From Aeromicrobium sp. Root236 (lineage in GTDB: Bacteria; Actinomycetota; Actinomycetes; Propionibacteriales; Nocardioidaceae), in the NCBI RefSeq assembly GCF_001428805.1, contig NZ_LMIS01000001.1:2859075-2923074 (forward strand): a DNA stretch of 64,000 bases, in the 5' to 3' direction. The notes below the pieces were generated by a model. It did not search any database and was not told the DNA's origin. It saw nothing but the letters and a program-made list of their open reading frames with translations. This document shows positions 9,936 to 18,743 of this stretch, in pieces; the stretch's first letter is position 1, and each line of letters opens with the position of its first letter. Both the position numbers and the translations under genes were made by a program.

Positions 9936-11615
9936 TCATCGGATCGCCTCGAGCTTGCGGGCCTTGAGGCGGTGCATGACGTCGTCGCCACCGCGACCGA
10001 AGTGGTCGTGCAGCGCGCGGTAGTCGTCATAGAGGGCGTCGTACGCCTGGGCGCGCGCGGCGTCGGGGACGTGGCGGTTGCGGTCGACCCGGCCCATCGC
10101 GTCGGATGCGGCCTGGACGTCGGGGTAGGCACCGGCGGCGACGGCGGCGTGGATCGCGGAGCCGAGCGCCGGCCCCTGCTCCGAGCCGATCGTGGACAGC
10201 GGCAGGTTGAGCACGTCGGCGTAGATCTGCATCAGCAAGGCGTTCTTCTGCAGGCCGCCCGCGATGACGATCTCGTGCACCGGCACGCCGGCCTCGGCGA
10301 ACGTCTCGAGGATCAGCCGCGTGCCGAACGCCGTGGCCTCCAGCAGTGCGCGGTAGACGTCCTCGGGCCGGGTGGCCAGCGTGAGCCCGACGACGAGGCC
10401 GGACAGGTCGTGGTCGACCAGCACCGAGCGGTTGCCGCTGTGCCAGTCGAGCGCCAGCAGGCCGTGCTCGCCGACCGCCTGCTGCGCGGCCAGCCTGCTG
10501 AGGTGCTCGTGGACCGTCACCCCCGCGTCGTCAGCGGCCTGCGTGACCTCGGCGGGCACCTGCTGCGTCGTGAACCACTCGAAGATGTCGCCCACGCCGC
10601 TCTGTCCGGCCTCGTAGCCCCACAGGCCGGGGGTGATGCCGCCCTCGACGACCCCGCACATGCCCGGGACCTCGCGGAGCACGTCGCTGTTCATGACGTG
10701 GCACGTCGAGGTGCCCATGATCAGGACCATCTGTCCGGGGCCGATCGACTGGGCCGCCGGCGCGGTGACGTGGGCGTCGACGTTGCCAGCCGCGACGGCG
10801 ATGCCGGCAGGCAGTCCGGTCAGCGCCGCGGCCGCCTCGGTCAGTGATCCGACGCGTTCGCCGAGCGCGGCGAGCGGGCGATCGATCTTGTCGGTCACGA
10901 AGTCGGCGAAGCCGGGGTGCAGCTCGGCGAGGAAGTCGCGACTCGGGTAGGTGCCGTCCTGGAGGATGCCCTTGTAGCCGGCGCTGCAGGCGTTGCGGGT
11001 CAGCGTCCCGCACAGCTGCCACACGATCCAGTCGGCGGCCTCGACGAAGTGCGCCGTGCGGGCGTAGACCTCGGGCGCCTCCTCGAGGAGCTGCAGTCCC
11101 TTGGCAAATTCCCACTCCGACGAGATCAGTCCGCCGTAGCGCGCGAGCCACACCTCGGAGCGCTTGCGGGCCAGCTCGTTGAGCCGGTCGGCCTGACCCT
11201 GCGCCGCGTGGTGACGCCACAGCTTGACGTACGCGTGAGGCTCGGCCGCGAGGTCGGAGACCTCGGAGAGCGGGGTGCCGTCAGCGGTGGTCGGCACCAT
11301 CGTGCAGGCCGTGAAGTCGGTGGCGATGCCGATGACCGAGGTGGGGTCGACGCCCGCCTGCTCCAACGCACGCGGCACCGCCACCTCGAGGACCTCGAGG
11401 TAGTCCGACGCCACCTGGAGCGCCCAGTCGGGGGCGAGCGGAGTGCCGTCGGGCAGCTCACGATCGAGGACGCCATGGGCGTACGGGTGAACCGCGGAGC
11501 CGAGCTCCTGGCCGTCCGAGACCCGCACGATGAGGGCGCGGCCGGACTGGGTGCCGAAGTCGACACCGATGACGACGGGTCCTGTGCTGCCGGAAACGGG
11601 CGCGTGCTGGCTCAA
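9936..11615 (-). CDS. araB: Ribulokinase
   Basis: A 559-residue FGGY-family kinase with the AraB-type N-terminus [16 protein letters not shown], the KLWRHHAAQ segment and the MGTSTCHVM phosphate loop. It phosphorylates L-ribulose to L-ribulose-5-phosphate in arabinose breakdown. The start is a TTG at 11615, supported by GGAGGAGG six nt upstream. It heads the transport cluster and lies just after a double LacI-type operator. No araA or araD is present in the window, so isomerase and epimerase must be elsewhere. Confidence 0.94.
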   Translation of the reverse strand: MSQHAPVSGSTGPVVIGVDFGTQSGRALIVRVSDGQELGSAVHPYAHGVLDRELPDGTPLAPDWALQVASDYLEVLEVAVPRALEQAGVDPTSVIGIATDFTACTMVPTTADGTPLSEVSDLAAEPHAYVKLWRHHAAQGQADRLNELARKRSEVWLARYGGLISSEWEFAKGLQLLEEAPEVYARTAHFVEAADWIVWQLCGTLTRNACSAGYKGILQDGTYPSRDFLAELHPGFADFVTDKIDRPLAALGERVGSLTEAAAALTGLPAGIAVAAGNVDAHVTAPAAQSIGPGQMVLIMGTSTCHVMNSDVLREVPGMCGVVEGGITPGLWGYEAGQSGVGDIFEWFTTQQVPAEVTQAADDAGVTVHEHLSRLAAQQAVGEHGLLALDWHSGNRSVLVDHDLSGLVVGLTLATRPEDVYRALLEATAFGTRLILETFAEAGVPVHEIVIAGGLQKNALLMQIYADVLNLPLSTIGSEQGPALGSAIHAAVAAGAYPDVQAASDAMGRVDRNRHVPDAARAQAYDALYDDYRALHDHFGRGGDDVMHRLKARKLEAIR

Positions 11616-11639
11616 CAGGGCCCTCCTCCAAAGGCTAGA

Positions 11640-11665
11640 TGTGAGCGCTCACGTGAACGCTCACA
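11640..11665. promoter_or_regulatory. Tandem LacI-type operator upstream of araB
   Basis: A perfect 12-bp palindrome GTGAGCGCTCAC (11641-11652) abuts a near-copy GTGAACGCTCAC (11653-11664), and the whole 26 bp is itself a near-perfect inverted repeat. TGWNANCGNTNWCA-like sites are typical for LacI-family repressors, and one is encoded immediately upstream. The site lies 25 nt before the araB start, where a bound repressor would block the promoter. Confidence 0.85.
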
Positions 11666-11759
11666 TCAGGGTAGTGTGCTGTGGATCACAGCCCCCGTCA
11701 ACCCCTCGGAGGCACTGAATTTCAGCCGATGCGGGGTGACACCCTGTGGCGTCGCAGCC

Positions 11760-12788
11760 CTATCGAGCCGGCGGTGGAGCGGTGGACTCGCGGACCACGA
11801 GGGTGGTCGGCACGAGGTCGACGGTCGGCTGCTCCTCGCCGTCGAGGACACGCGACAGCACCTCCATGACCCTTTGCCCGAGGGCCGGGAAGTCCTGCCG
11901 CATGGTCGTCAGCGGCGGCAGGAAGTAGCCCGCCTCGGGCAGGTCGTCGAAGCCGATGACGCTGACGTCCTCCGGCACCCGGCGGCCGGCCTCCCGCATC
12001 GCGCGCAGCAGGCCCAAGGCCATCTGGTCGTTGCCGGCGAAGACCGCCGTGACGTCGCGCTCGCGGGCCAGGGACAGCCCCGTGCGGTAGCCGCTCGCAG
12101 CACTCCAGTCACCGCCCCAGCGCAGTGGCGGGATGCGGCGCTTCCGGCTCTCGAGCTCGGCGCGCCAGCCGTCGCGCCGGGCGTGCGCCTCGGCCCAGCC
12201 GTTGGGTCCGGACAGGTGGATCACGGTCTCGTGCCCGAGGTCGAGCAGGTGGCGGGTCGCGAGCCGGCCGCCCTCGAAGTTGTCGAACCCGGCGGTCAGC
12301 GGCGTACGGGACATGTCGCCCTCGACCACCACGGTCGGGATGTCGAGGTCGAGGGAGTGCGCCTCCCGGAGGATCGTCTCGTGGGGGACGATGACGACCA
12401 TCGCCTCGACGATGCGCTCCTGCAGGTCGGTGACCGCGGCGCGGAACGCCTCGCGCGACATCGACTCGACGTTGACCGTGGCGAGCCGGTACTCGGACTC
12501 GCGGGCTGCCGCTTCGAGCGCCAGCAGGACGTTGGCCGGGCCGAACTGCTCGGTGCCCCACGTCACCACGCCGACGGTTCGCGAACGGCTGGAGGCCAAC
12601 AGACGGGCGGCCAGGTTGCGCCGGTAGCGCAGTTCCTCGGCGGCCTTGAGCACCCGGTCGCGGGTCTCGGGACGTACGCCCGGCATCCCGTTGATGACCC
12701 TGGAGACGGTCTGGTGGGAGACGCCGGCCCGCTGTGCGACGTCCGCCATGCGCGGGACCCGTGGGCCGCCTGGGGACGTCGGGGTCAT
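11760..12788 (-). CDS. LacI-family sugar repressor
   Basis: A 342-residue repressor. The N-terminal HTH and hinge (residues 14-62; MADVAQRAGVSHQTVSRVIN and RRNLAARLLAS) are followed by a periplasmic-binding-like sensor. It precedes araB and the sugar transporter on the same strand and is the probable regulator of the operator at 11640. Its own mRNA looks leaderless: an inverted TAGTGT box (12795-12800) is six nt from the ATG. Confidence 0.92.
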   Translation of the reverse strand: MTPTSPGGPRVPRMADVAQRAGVSHQTVSRVINGMPGVRPETRDRVLKAAEELRYRRNLAARLLASSRSRTVGVVTWGTEQFGPANVLLALEAAARESEYRLATVNVESMSREAFRAAVTDLQERIVEAMVVIVPHETILREAHSLDLDIPTVVVEGDMSRTPLTAGFDNFEGGRLATRHLLDLGHETVIHLSGPNGWAEAHARRDGWRAELESRKRRIPPLRWGGDWSAASGYRTGLSLARERDVTAVFAGNDQMALGLLRAMREAGRRVPEDVSVIGFDDLPEAGYFLPPLTTMRQDFPALGQRVMEVLSRVLDGEEQPTVDLVPTTLVVRESTAPPPAR

Positions 12789-12875
12789 GCGCAGACACTA
12801 GCCGGTGACCGGCGACGAATTTTCCAAGTCGCCCACAACCGCGTGTTTCGCGCCTACTGTGGGGGCAGGTCAGGT

Positions 12876-12956
12876 CGTGGCGACCCGTCCACCGGTTTGG
12901 GAGAGCCGGCGGACCGACCGGCGGGTTGGGAGTCCCGTCGGAGGGTGGTCGCCACG
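12876..12956 (+). other. Structured 5' leader of the DUF1800 operon
   Basis: A perfect 10-bp inverted repeat (12876-12885 CGTGGCGACC, 12947-12956) encloses about 60 nt with further GC-rich repeats (CCGGCGG twice). It lies between a possible TACTGT -10 box (12855-12860) and the GGAGGGAG ribosome site of the next gene. It may be a folded mRNA leader. No riboswitch class was recognised. Confidence 0.4.
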
Positions 12957-12986
12957 GTCCCTCGATGACCGCACGGAGGGAGCACC

Positions 12987-14450
12987 GTGAGCACACGCGC
13001 GTCTGCGGCCGTGACGCCTGTCGTGCTGCCGTCGAAGTGGCAGCACATCGGCAACCGGTTCAGCTTCGGGGTCAACGAGTCCCTGGCGGCCAGCATTCGG
13101 TCGGCGGGCTCCTCCGACGCGTGGCTGCGCAGCCAGTTCGACTGGGGCAAGATCACCGACACCAGGTCGGGCGCGGTGATCTCCTGGTTCCCCCGGCTCA
13201 CGGACTCGCCGTCAGCAGCCTGGGCGCGGGTCAAGGCCGACGAGCGCTCCTCGTGGGACTACGGCTTCGACTTCGCCTGCTACTCGATGGCCCGCAAGAT
13301 CCTGAGCCGGCGCCAGGTGCACGAGGTCATGGTCGACTTCTGGTCCAACCTGCTCTACATCCCGATGGGCGAGGACCGCTCGTTCCCGTGGCGCTACTCG
13401 TACGACACCGTGATCCGGTCGCGGGCGCTCAGCACGTACCGGAACCTGCTGCGCGGGACGATCGTGCACCCGGCGATGTCGGGCTGGCTCAACAACAGCT
13501 CCAACACCAAGTCGGGGATCAACGAGAACCTGGGGCGTGAGCTGCTCGAGCTCTACACCGTCGGCCGGCCGTCGGGGTACGACGAGGACGACGTCAAGAA
13601 CTCGGCCCGGCTGCTGACGGGGTTCTCCGTGCGGGTGTTCGACGACTTCGCGGCGTCGTACTCGACGGCGAACCACTACCGGGGCCGGGTCCGCATCCTT
13701 GGGTTCACGCACGCCAACTCCTCGTCGGACGGCCGGCCGGCGGTCAACGCGTACCTCGACTACCTGGCCCGCCACCCGGCGACGGCCAGGCGGATCGCCC
13801 GCCGGCTCTGCGTGCGGTTCGTGTCCGACACCCCGTCGAGCAGCCTCGTGAGCGCGGTCGCCAACACGTACCTGAAGTCGGACACCGACATCCGCGCGAC
13901 GCTCTGGACGCTCGTCAAGCATCCCGAGTTCGTCGCCGCCCAGCGCAAGAAGGTGCGCACGCCGGTCGAGGACGTCGTCAACGCCGCGCGCGTGCTCGGC
14001 ATGGCTCCGACCGGCTCGTCGGACGCCGAGTCGTTCGCGCAGAAGGTCATCTGGATGTGCAACAACATGGGCCAGAACCCGTACACGTGGCCGCGGCCCG
14101 ACGGGTTCCCGGAGACGTCGTCGACGTGGACGTCGCCCGCACGCGTGCTGCGCTCGTGGGACATGCACTACAACCTCGCCGGCAACTGGTGGGGCTCGCG
14201 CGAGGTCGCGATCCCGGCGAAGCTCGACCAGCTGCCGACGCAGTGGCCGTGCACGCTCGGGCAGCTCGTCGACCATCAGTCGCGCATGCTGCTCGGGCGT
14301 ACGGCGTCCCTCCCGCTGCGCGCGGCCGTGGCCTCGGCGCTCAACCTGCCCGAGACGTACGTCGTCACGTCGGCGGCCAAGGTCACCGAGTGGGGCTGGG
14401 TCGTCATCCGCGGCGCGGTCCTCAACACGCCTGAAGGGATGCTGCGATGA
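12987..14450 (+). CDS. DUF1800 domain protein
   Basis: A 487-residue protein of the DUF1800 family (recognised by RSGAVISWFP, MVDFWSNLLYIP and the INENLGRELLELYTVG core). The biochemical role is unknown; such genes are regularly paired with DUF1501 genes, as here, where the next gene overlaps by 4 nt. GTG start with GGAGGGAGCACC upstream. No obvious signal peptide, so it may act in the cytoplasm or travel with its Tat-exported partner (inference). Confidence 0.88.
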   Translation: MSTRASAAVTPVVLPSKWQHIGNRFSFGVNESLAASIRSAGSSDAWLRSQFDWGKITDTRSGAVISWFPRLTDSPSAAWARVKADERSSWDYGFDFACYSMARKILSRRQVHEVMVDFWSNLLYIPMGEDRSFPWRYSYDTVIRSRALSTYRNLLRGTIVHPAMSGWLNNSSNTKSGINENLGRELLELYTVGRPSGYDEDDVKNSARLLTGFSVRVFDDFAASYSTANHYRGRVRILGFTHANSSSDGRPAVNAYLDYLARHPATARRIARRLCVRFVSDTPSSSLVSAVANTYLKSDTDIRATLWTLVKHPEFVAAQRKKVRTPVEDVVNAARVLGMAPTGSSDAESFAQKVIWMCNNMGQNPYTWPRPDGFPETSSTWTSPARVLRSWDMHYNLAGNWWGSREVAIPAKLDQLPTQWPCTLGQLVDHQSRMLLGRTASLPLRAAVASALNLPETYVVTSAAKVTEWGWVVIRGAVLNTPEGMLR

Positions 14451-15700
14451 ACCCCGTCGACGACTGCGGGTGCGGCGACTACGACGTCAGCCGTCGTTCG
14501 CTGCTCAAGGCCGCTGGACTGGCGTCGATGGCGGGCGTGGCGACCTCGATGTTTGGGGACGTGCTGACCTCGACGGTCTTCGGCGCGTCCAACGCCAACG
14601 TGCTCGTGGTGATCTCCCTGCGGGGTGGTGCCGACGGACTCTCGATGATGGTGCCGCACGCCGAGGAGGCCTACTACTCCTCGCGGCCGACGACGGCGAT
14701 CGCCAAGAACAAGCTGCTCTACGCCGACTCCACGTTCGGGCTGCACCCGTCGTTCACGGCGCTGGGCCCGATGTGGCTGCTCGGGCAGGTTGCCGGTATC
14801 CACGCCGTCGGCCTGCCGGCGCCCAACCGGAGCCACTTCGACGCGATGGAGACCCTCGAGGACGCCGACCCCGGCAGCTCGGCGCGCATCGGCTGGATCA
14901 ACCGGATGGTGTCGGGCCTCGCCGAGTCGCCCGACGTGTTCGACGCGATGCAGATCGGCGACACGATCACCCCGACCTCGCTCGTCGGGCCGGCGCCGAC
15001 GATCGCGACCCAGGCGTTCTCGGACCTGGCGATGCCGTTCTCGAAGGACCCCGTGATGAGCCAGCGGGTCTCCGACAGCCTGCGTGCCCAGTACGCCGCC
15101 AGGGGCGGGCTGATCGGCGAGGCCGGCCTCGGCGCGATCACGCTCGCAGGGCGCGCCGCCGCGATCTCGGGCTCGGTCAACGACGGCCCACTCGCCGGGG
15201 TCATCTACCCGAAGTACTCCGAGCTCGGCGCGGCCCTCAAGTCGACGGCGGGCCTGATCCGCGCGAACGTCGGGGTCAAGGCGGTCGCCGTCGACGCGGG
15301 CGGCTGGGACCACCACGTCGACCTCGGCTACCGGGTCAACGACACGGTCAAGGACCTGGCACTCTGCCTCGCGGCGTTCTTCCTCGACCTCGGACTGGAC
15401 GCGGGCCGGGTCACGGTCGTCACCCTGAGCGAGTTCGGCCGGCGGCTCAAGGAGAACGGGTCGCACGGCGTCGACCACGGCTACGGCAACGCCGTGTTCG
15501 CGCTCGGTGCTGGCGTGAACGGCGGCTTCTACTCGCGCTGGCCCGGGCTCTCGGCCGGCACCCAGGTCGACGGCGACCTCGCGGTGACGACCGACTACCG
15601 CAGTGTCCTGACGGAGATCCTGCGAGCCAGGTTCCCGGCCCTCGACACCAGCAAGGTGTTCCCGGGGATCTCGTACGCCCCGCTGGGCTTCATGCACTGA
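14447..15700 (+). CDS. DUF1501 protein with Tat signal
   Basis: A 417-residue DUF1501 (sulfatase/alkaline-phosphatase-like fold) protein. A twin-arginine signal, SRRSLLKAAGLASMAGVATS, is at residues 14-33, so it should be exported folded. Conserved blocks include SLRGGADGLSMMVPH, the NRSHFDAMETLE segment and the GGWDHHVDLG metal-site-like segment. Its start overlaps the DUF1800 stop (ATGA). The last 26 coding bases are found again at 16447, as part of a tandem duplication. Function unknown. Confidence 0.88.
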   Translation: MNPVDDCGCGDYDVSRRSLLKAAGLASMAGVATSMFGDVLTSTVFGASNANVLVVISLRGGADGLSMMVPHAEEAYYSSRPTTAIAKNKLLYADSTFGLHPSFTALGPMWLLGQVAGIHAVGLPAPNRSHFDAMETLEDADPGSSARIGWINRMVSGLAESPDVFDAMQIGDTITPTSLVGPAPTIATQAFSDLAMPFSKDPVMSQRVSDSLRAQYAARGGLIGEAGLGAITLAGRAAAISGSVNDGPLAGVIYPKYSELGAALKSTAGLIRANVGVKAVAVDAGGWDHHVDLGYRVNDTVKDLALCLAAFFLDLGLDAGRVTVVTLSEFGRRLKENGSHGVDHGYGNAVFALGAGVNGGFYSRWPGLSAGTQVDGDLAVTTDYRSVLTEILRARFPALDTSKVFPGISYAPLGFMH

Positions 15701-15706
15701 GTCAGC
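15675..15706. repeat. 32-bp direct repeat, copy 1 (3' end of DUF1501 gene)
   Basis: These 32 bases span the last codons and stop of the DUF1501 gene and the stop of the first DUF4328 gene. They recur exactly at 16447-16478. The second copy has no reading frame to belong to, so this is the original. Confidence 0.95.
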
Positions 15707-16367
15707 GAGCAGCGACCATGAGCTCGTTCTGCAACCGGTCGATGCGGCGGATGATCCGGATCCACAGCACGAGGGCGACGACATAGAGGACAGCGTTGGC
15801 AGTCTGGACGAGTCCCAGGTCCGCGTACGCCTCGTCCACGGCCGCGTCTGCCTGGATCGAGATGGCGGAGACGCCGAGGCAGTCGATGAAGAACGCAAGC
15901 AGCAGGCAGGTCCACCACGCGTTGATCCGAGGCGCTGTGGGCTTGTTGTGCGGGTCCTTCGAGGCGTCGCGAACGATCTCGTACGGCATGCCGAGGTTCA
16001 CGAACGGGACGACCCATCCGGCCCACACCCACCAACGTCGGCGTCCATAGTGCACGTCCGGGTTGAGAATCTCGGCGTTGACGCGCACGCGGTACAGCCA
16101 TCGGCACGTGACGACGTAGGCGCCGATCAGCGTCGGCAGCCACAACAGGTTCACGAGGTCGTACAGGGTCACGAAGACGTTTGTGGCGTCGGTGTTGGCC
16201 ACCACGGCCATGTGGTCCTGCGCGGGCCACGACAGTCCCGCCTCGACGACTTCGCGAGCCGCGAACACAGCGGCCACGATGATCGCCGCGGACATGAGTC
16301 CCCGTGCCGGTTCGGCGCGAGGGCTGAGGAGGCGTCGGTCCGGGCCCTGAGAGGGCTGGTAGGACAT
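15702..16367 (-). CDS. DUF4328-type membrane protein, copy 1
   Basis: A 221-residue protein with about four to five membrane helices and DUF4328-like features: LYRVRVNAEILNP, then WWVWAGWVVPFVNLGMP, then RIDRLQ near the C-terminus. The ATG at 16367 follows GGGGGAA and matches the start of the neighbouring paralogue. Convergent with the DUF1501 gene. Function unknown. It shares an identical 87-bp upstream region and an identical 3' flank with the next gene although the two proteins are clearly diverged. Confidence 0.82.
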   Translation of the reverse strand: MSYQPSQGPDRRLLSPRAEPARGLMSAAIIVAAVFAAREVVEAGLSWPAQDHMAVVANTDATNVFVTLYDLVNLLWLPTLIGAYVVTCRWLYRVRVNAEILNPDVHYGRRRWWVWAGWVVPFVNLGMPYEIVRDASKDPHNKPTAPRINAWWTCLLLAFFIDCLGVSAISIQADAAVDEAYADLGLVQTANAVLYVVALVLWIRIIRRIDRLQNELMVAAR

Positions 16368-16444
16368 GGTTCCCCCAGATGGTCGTGCGGTCGGCGCAAC
16401 GTAGCACTGCGACGACGCTCCCCGTGGCGGATTCGCGATCTGCG
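16358..16444. repeat. 87-bp direct repeat, copy 1 (DUF4328 upstream region)
   Basis: Covers the first three codons, ribosome site and presumed promoter (inverted TACGTT) of DUF4328 copy 1. It is identical over 87 bp to 17193-17279. Perfect identity in a non-coding stretch contrasts with the diverged coding regions. Confidence 0.97.
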
Positions 16445-16446
16445 CC

Positions 16447-16478
16447 ACGCCCCGCTGGGCTTCATGCACTGAGTCAGC
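16447..16478. repeat. 32-bp direct repeat, copy 2 (relic of DUF1501 3' end)
   Basis: Exact copy of 15675-15706. Here it is a fossil of the DUF1501 C-terminal codons (PLGFMH plus stop) stranded between the two DUF4328 genes, showing the tandem duplication unit included the neighbouring gene's tail. Confidence 0.95.
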
Positions 16479-17202
16479 TCGCGACGCCCATGAGTCGGTC
16501 CTGCAGTCGGTTGATGCGTCGCACGGTCGTGATCCAGAGCACGAAGGCGCTGACAAGAATCAGCGCATCGACGGTCTCGACGGTCCCCAGAGCCGAGACG
16601 GCGCCCTTGTCGATGTCCGTGCCGCTGACGAGTGCCGCACCGATCTGGTCGGAGGCCGTGGTGACCAGCCACAGCGCCCACCACCAGCCGATCACGGTGC
16701 TGTTCCTGGGTTCGCGGGGGTCGTGAGAGACGTCCCGGACGATCTGGAACGGGAACCACAGGCTCACGACCGGGCACACCCAGCCGCCCCAGACCCAGCC
16801 CTTGCTGCGCGCCTGGTGGACTCCGGGGAACATCGCCTCATGGTTGGTGCGGACCTTGTAGAGCCACAGGCACGTGACGACGTAGGCCGCGATGAGCAAC
16901 GGGATCTGGGGGAGCGCGGCCAGGTCGTACGGGGTCCAGACGTCGAACGCCGGGGTCCCGTTGTCCGCGGCGTCCAGGTACGACTGCTGTGCCGGCCAGG
17001 CGAGCCCGGCCTCGATGACCTGGATGGCCGTGAAGAGCGCTGCGATGGCGATCGTGGCCGCCATCAGGCCGTGGGCCGGTACCGGTTGCGGAGGGTAGTA
17101 GTACCCGGGCGGAGGGGGCGGGTAGCTGCCCTGCGTGGCGGGGCCGTAGCGCGGGAACCCCTCAGCCGCTTGTGGATCGCCAGGGTACGGCGGGTAGGAC
17201 AT
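16474..17202 (-). CDS. DUF4328-type membrane protein, copy 2
   Basis: A 242-residue paralogue of the previous gene. It has an added proline/tyrosine-rich cytoplasmic N-terminus (residues 1-40, PPPPPGYYYPP) before the same membrane core, including AYVVTCLWLYKVRTN and GWVWGGWVCPVVSLWFP. By eye identity with copy 1 is well under 60 percent. The upstream 87 bp, with GGGGGAACC before the ATG, is identical. Function unknown. Confidence 0.84.
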   Translation of the reverse strand: MSYPPYPGDPQAAEGFPRYGPATQGSYPPPPPGYYYPPQPVPAHGLMAATIAIAALFTAIQVIEAGLAWPAQQSYLDAADNGTPAFDVWTPYDLAALPQIPLLIAAYVVTCLWLYKVRTNHEAMFPGVHQARSKGWVWGGWVCPVVSLWFPFQIVRDVSHDPREPRNSTVIGWWWALWLVTTASDQIGAALVSGTDIDKGAVSALGTVETVDALILVSAFVLWITTVRRINRLQDRLMGVAS

Positions 17203-17279
17203 GGTTCCCCCAGATGGTCGTGCGGTCGGCGCAACGTAGCACTGCGACGACGCTCCCCGTGGCGGATTCGCGATCTGCG
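17193..17279. repeat. 87-bp direct repeat, copy 2
   Basis: Identical to 16358-16444. It contains the ribosome site and presumed promoter of DUF4328 copy 2, read leftward, and lies just before the -10 box of the rightward MFS gene. Confidence 0.97.
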
Positions 17280-17312
17280 ATCCACGACCCCTCGCGGCCC
17301 TACGATGACGAC

Positions 17313-18476
17313 GTGACGAGCCTCAGTCGTACGCGCATCGCCGTCGCCGCGGGGTTCGCGTTGCAAGGCCTGGTGTTCGCGGCGATCGTCACCCAGGCGC
17401 CGCGGATCAAGGACAAGTTCGACATCGGCGACAGCGGGCTCACCGGGATCCTCGTGCTCGTGGCCGTGGTGTCCGGCGTCGGCAGCGTCCTCGCCGGTCT
17501 CGTGGCGGAGCACCGGACGAGTGCCGTGGCGTTCCGGCTCGCGCTGCTGACGATCGGTCTCGGCGCGCTGCTTGTCGGCGTCGCCCCGACGCTGCCGCTG
17601 GTCGTGGCCGCGTTCGTCGTCTACGGCCTCGGTGTCGGTGCGGTCGACGCAGGCATGAACATGCAGGGCGTTCGCGTGCAGCAGGCATATGGCCGCAGCA
17701 TCATGGCGAACTTCCACGGCATGTGGTCGATCGCCGGCATCGCGGGCGCACTGTTCGCCGCGGGTGCCGCCGGGATCGACCTGCCGCTGGCGATCTCGCT
17801 CGTCATCATCGCCGTGGTCACGTGGATCACCGTCGCGGTCGCGGCGCCGCACTTCGTCGAGGCACAGGAGCACGATCCCGGGTTGTCCGCCAAGGGTCTC
17901 GACCTGCCGTGGCGACCGATCCTGGTCTTCGGCCTCGTCATCCTGCTGTTCTACGCCGCCGACACCGGCATCCTGACGTGGAGCAGCGTCTACCTCGAGG
18001 ACGCCCTCGACTCGACCAAGAGCGTGGCGCCGCTGGCGTACGGGGCGTACGAGGCGGGGGCGTTGATCTCGCGGTTCGGCGGCGACTTCCTCGTACGCCG
18101 GGTCGGTGCGACCAAGGTCGTCGTGACCGGTACGACGGTCGGCGTCGTGGGCCTCGCGGTCGTCGTGACGGCTGCAGCGCCGGCGATGGCGATCGGCGGG
18201 TTCTTCGTGACCGGCCTCGGGCTGGCGATCCTGGCGCCGTTGTCGTTCGCCGCGCTGGCCGGAGCGGTGCCGGCGAAGTCTCTCGACGTGGCGATCGCAC
18301 GGATGAACATCGCGAACTACCTCGGCGCGATCCTCGGCGGTGGGCTCATCGGCGCCGCAGCCTCGGCGGACCACCTGCGCTGGGCGTTCGTGATCCCGCT
18401 CGTGCTGATCCCGTTGGTGCTGCTGTTCGCGCGGTCGTTCCGTACGGCGGATGCCACGGTCATCGACGCGGTGTGA
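17313..18476 (+). CDS. Major facilitator superfamily transporter (YbjJ-like)
   Basis: A 387-residue, 12-helix MFS protein. The GTG at 17313 is preferred because TACGAT (17301-17306) lies exactly six nt before it, the leaderless pattern seen throughout the window, and the longer in-frame extension is translated repeat DNA. The MNMQGVRVQQAYGRSIMANF loop between helices 4 and 5 resembles YbjJ-type transporters. Substrate unknown. Confidence 0.85.
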   Translation: MTSLSRTRIAVAAGFALQGLVFAAIVTQAPRIKDKFDIGDSGLTGILVLVAVVSGVGSVLAGLVAEHRTSAVAFRLALLTIGLGALLVGVAPTLPLVVAAFVVYGLGVGAVDAGMNMQGVRVQQAYGRSIMANFHGMWSIAGIAGALFAAGAAGIDLPLAISLVIIAVVTWITVAVAAPHFVEAQEHDPGLSAKGLDLPWRPILVFGLVILLFYAADTGILTWSSVYLEDALDSTKSVAPLAYGAYEAGALISRFGGDFLVRRVGATKVVVTGTTVGVVGLAVVVTAAAPAMAIGGFFVTGLGLAILAPLSFAALAGAVPAKSLDVAIARMNIANYLGAILGGGLIGAAASADHLRWAFVIPLVLIPLVLLFARSFRTADATVIDAV

Positions 18477-18596
18477 GGGTGGGTCGGTCGCTCGGGCCGG
18501 TCGGCTCACGAGGTTTCGTCAACGGGCGGCTTCGCCGCGATCGCTCAACCTCCCTCGACGCTCGCTCGCAGAGCTCGCTCCGGTCTCGGGACATAA

Positions 18597-18636
18597 GTCG
18601 CCCCACCGTTCTCGGGGGGTGAAACGGTGGGGCGAC
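18597..18636. terminator. Strong hairpin between convergent genes
   Basis: A perfect 14-bp inverted repeat (18597-18610 GTCGCCCCACCGTT; 18623-18636) with a 12-nt loop lies between the MFS and SIS genes, which face each other. No T-run. The remaining 18477-18743 DNA shows no gene; 18640-18750 is less GC-rich than its surroundings. Confidence 0.65.
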
Positions 18637-18743
18637 AACAGGCGCCAACGGCATGAATGCGTATTGACCCTGCAGTCATAATGTTACGCCAGCAAGACAA
18701 CCGTGTGGAGGTTTTGGTCGAATAATCAACGATTTCTTCCCGG

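Noticed and set aside
17172-17312. Upstream ATG extending the YbjJ-like transporter by 47 residues
   Set aside because: The extension is translated from the duplicated 87-bp non-coding repeat and does not resemble an MFS N-terminus.
18477-18600. GC-rich stretch after the MFS gene as a possible repeat or small RNA
   Set aside because: Only loosely repetitive CTCGCTC runs are seen; no clear repeat unit, promoter or frame.
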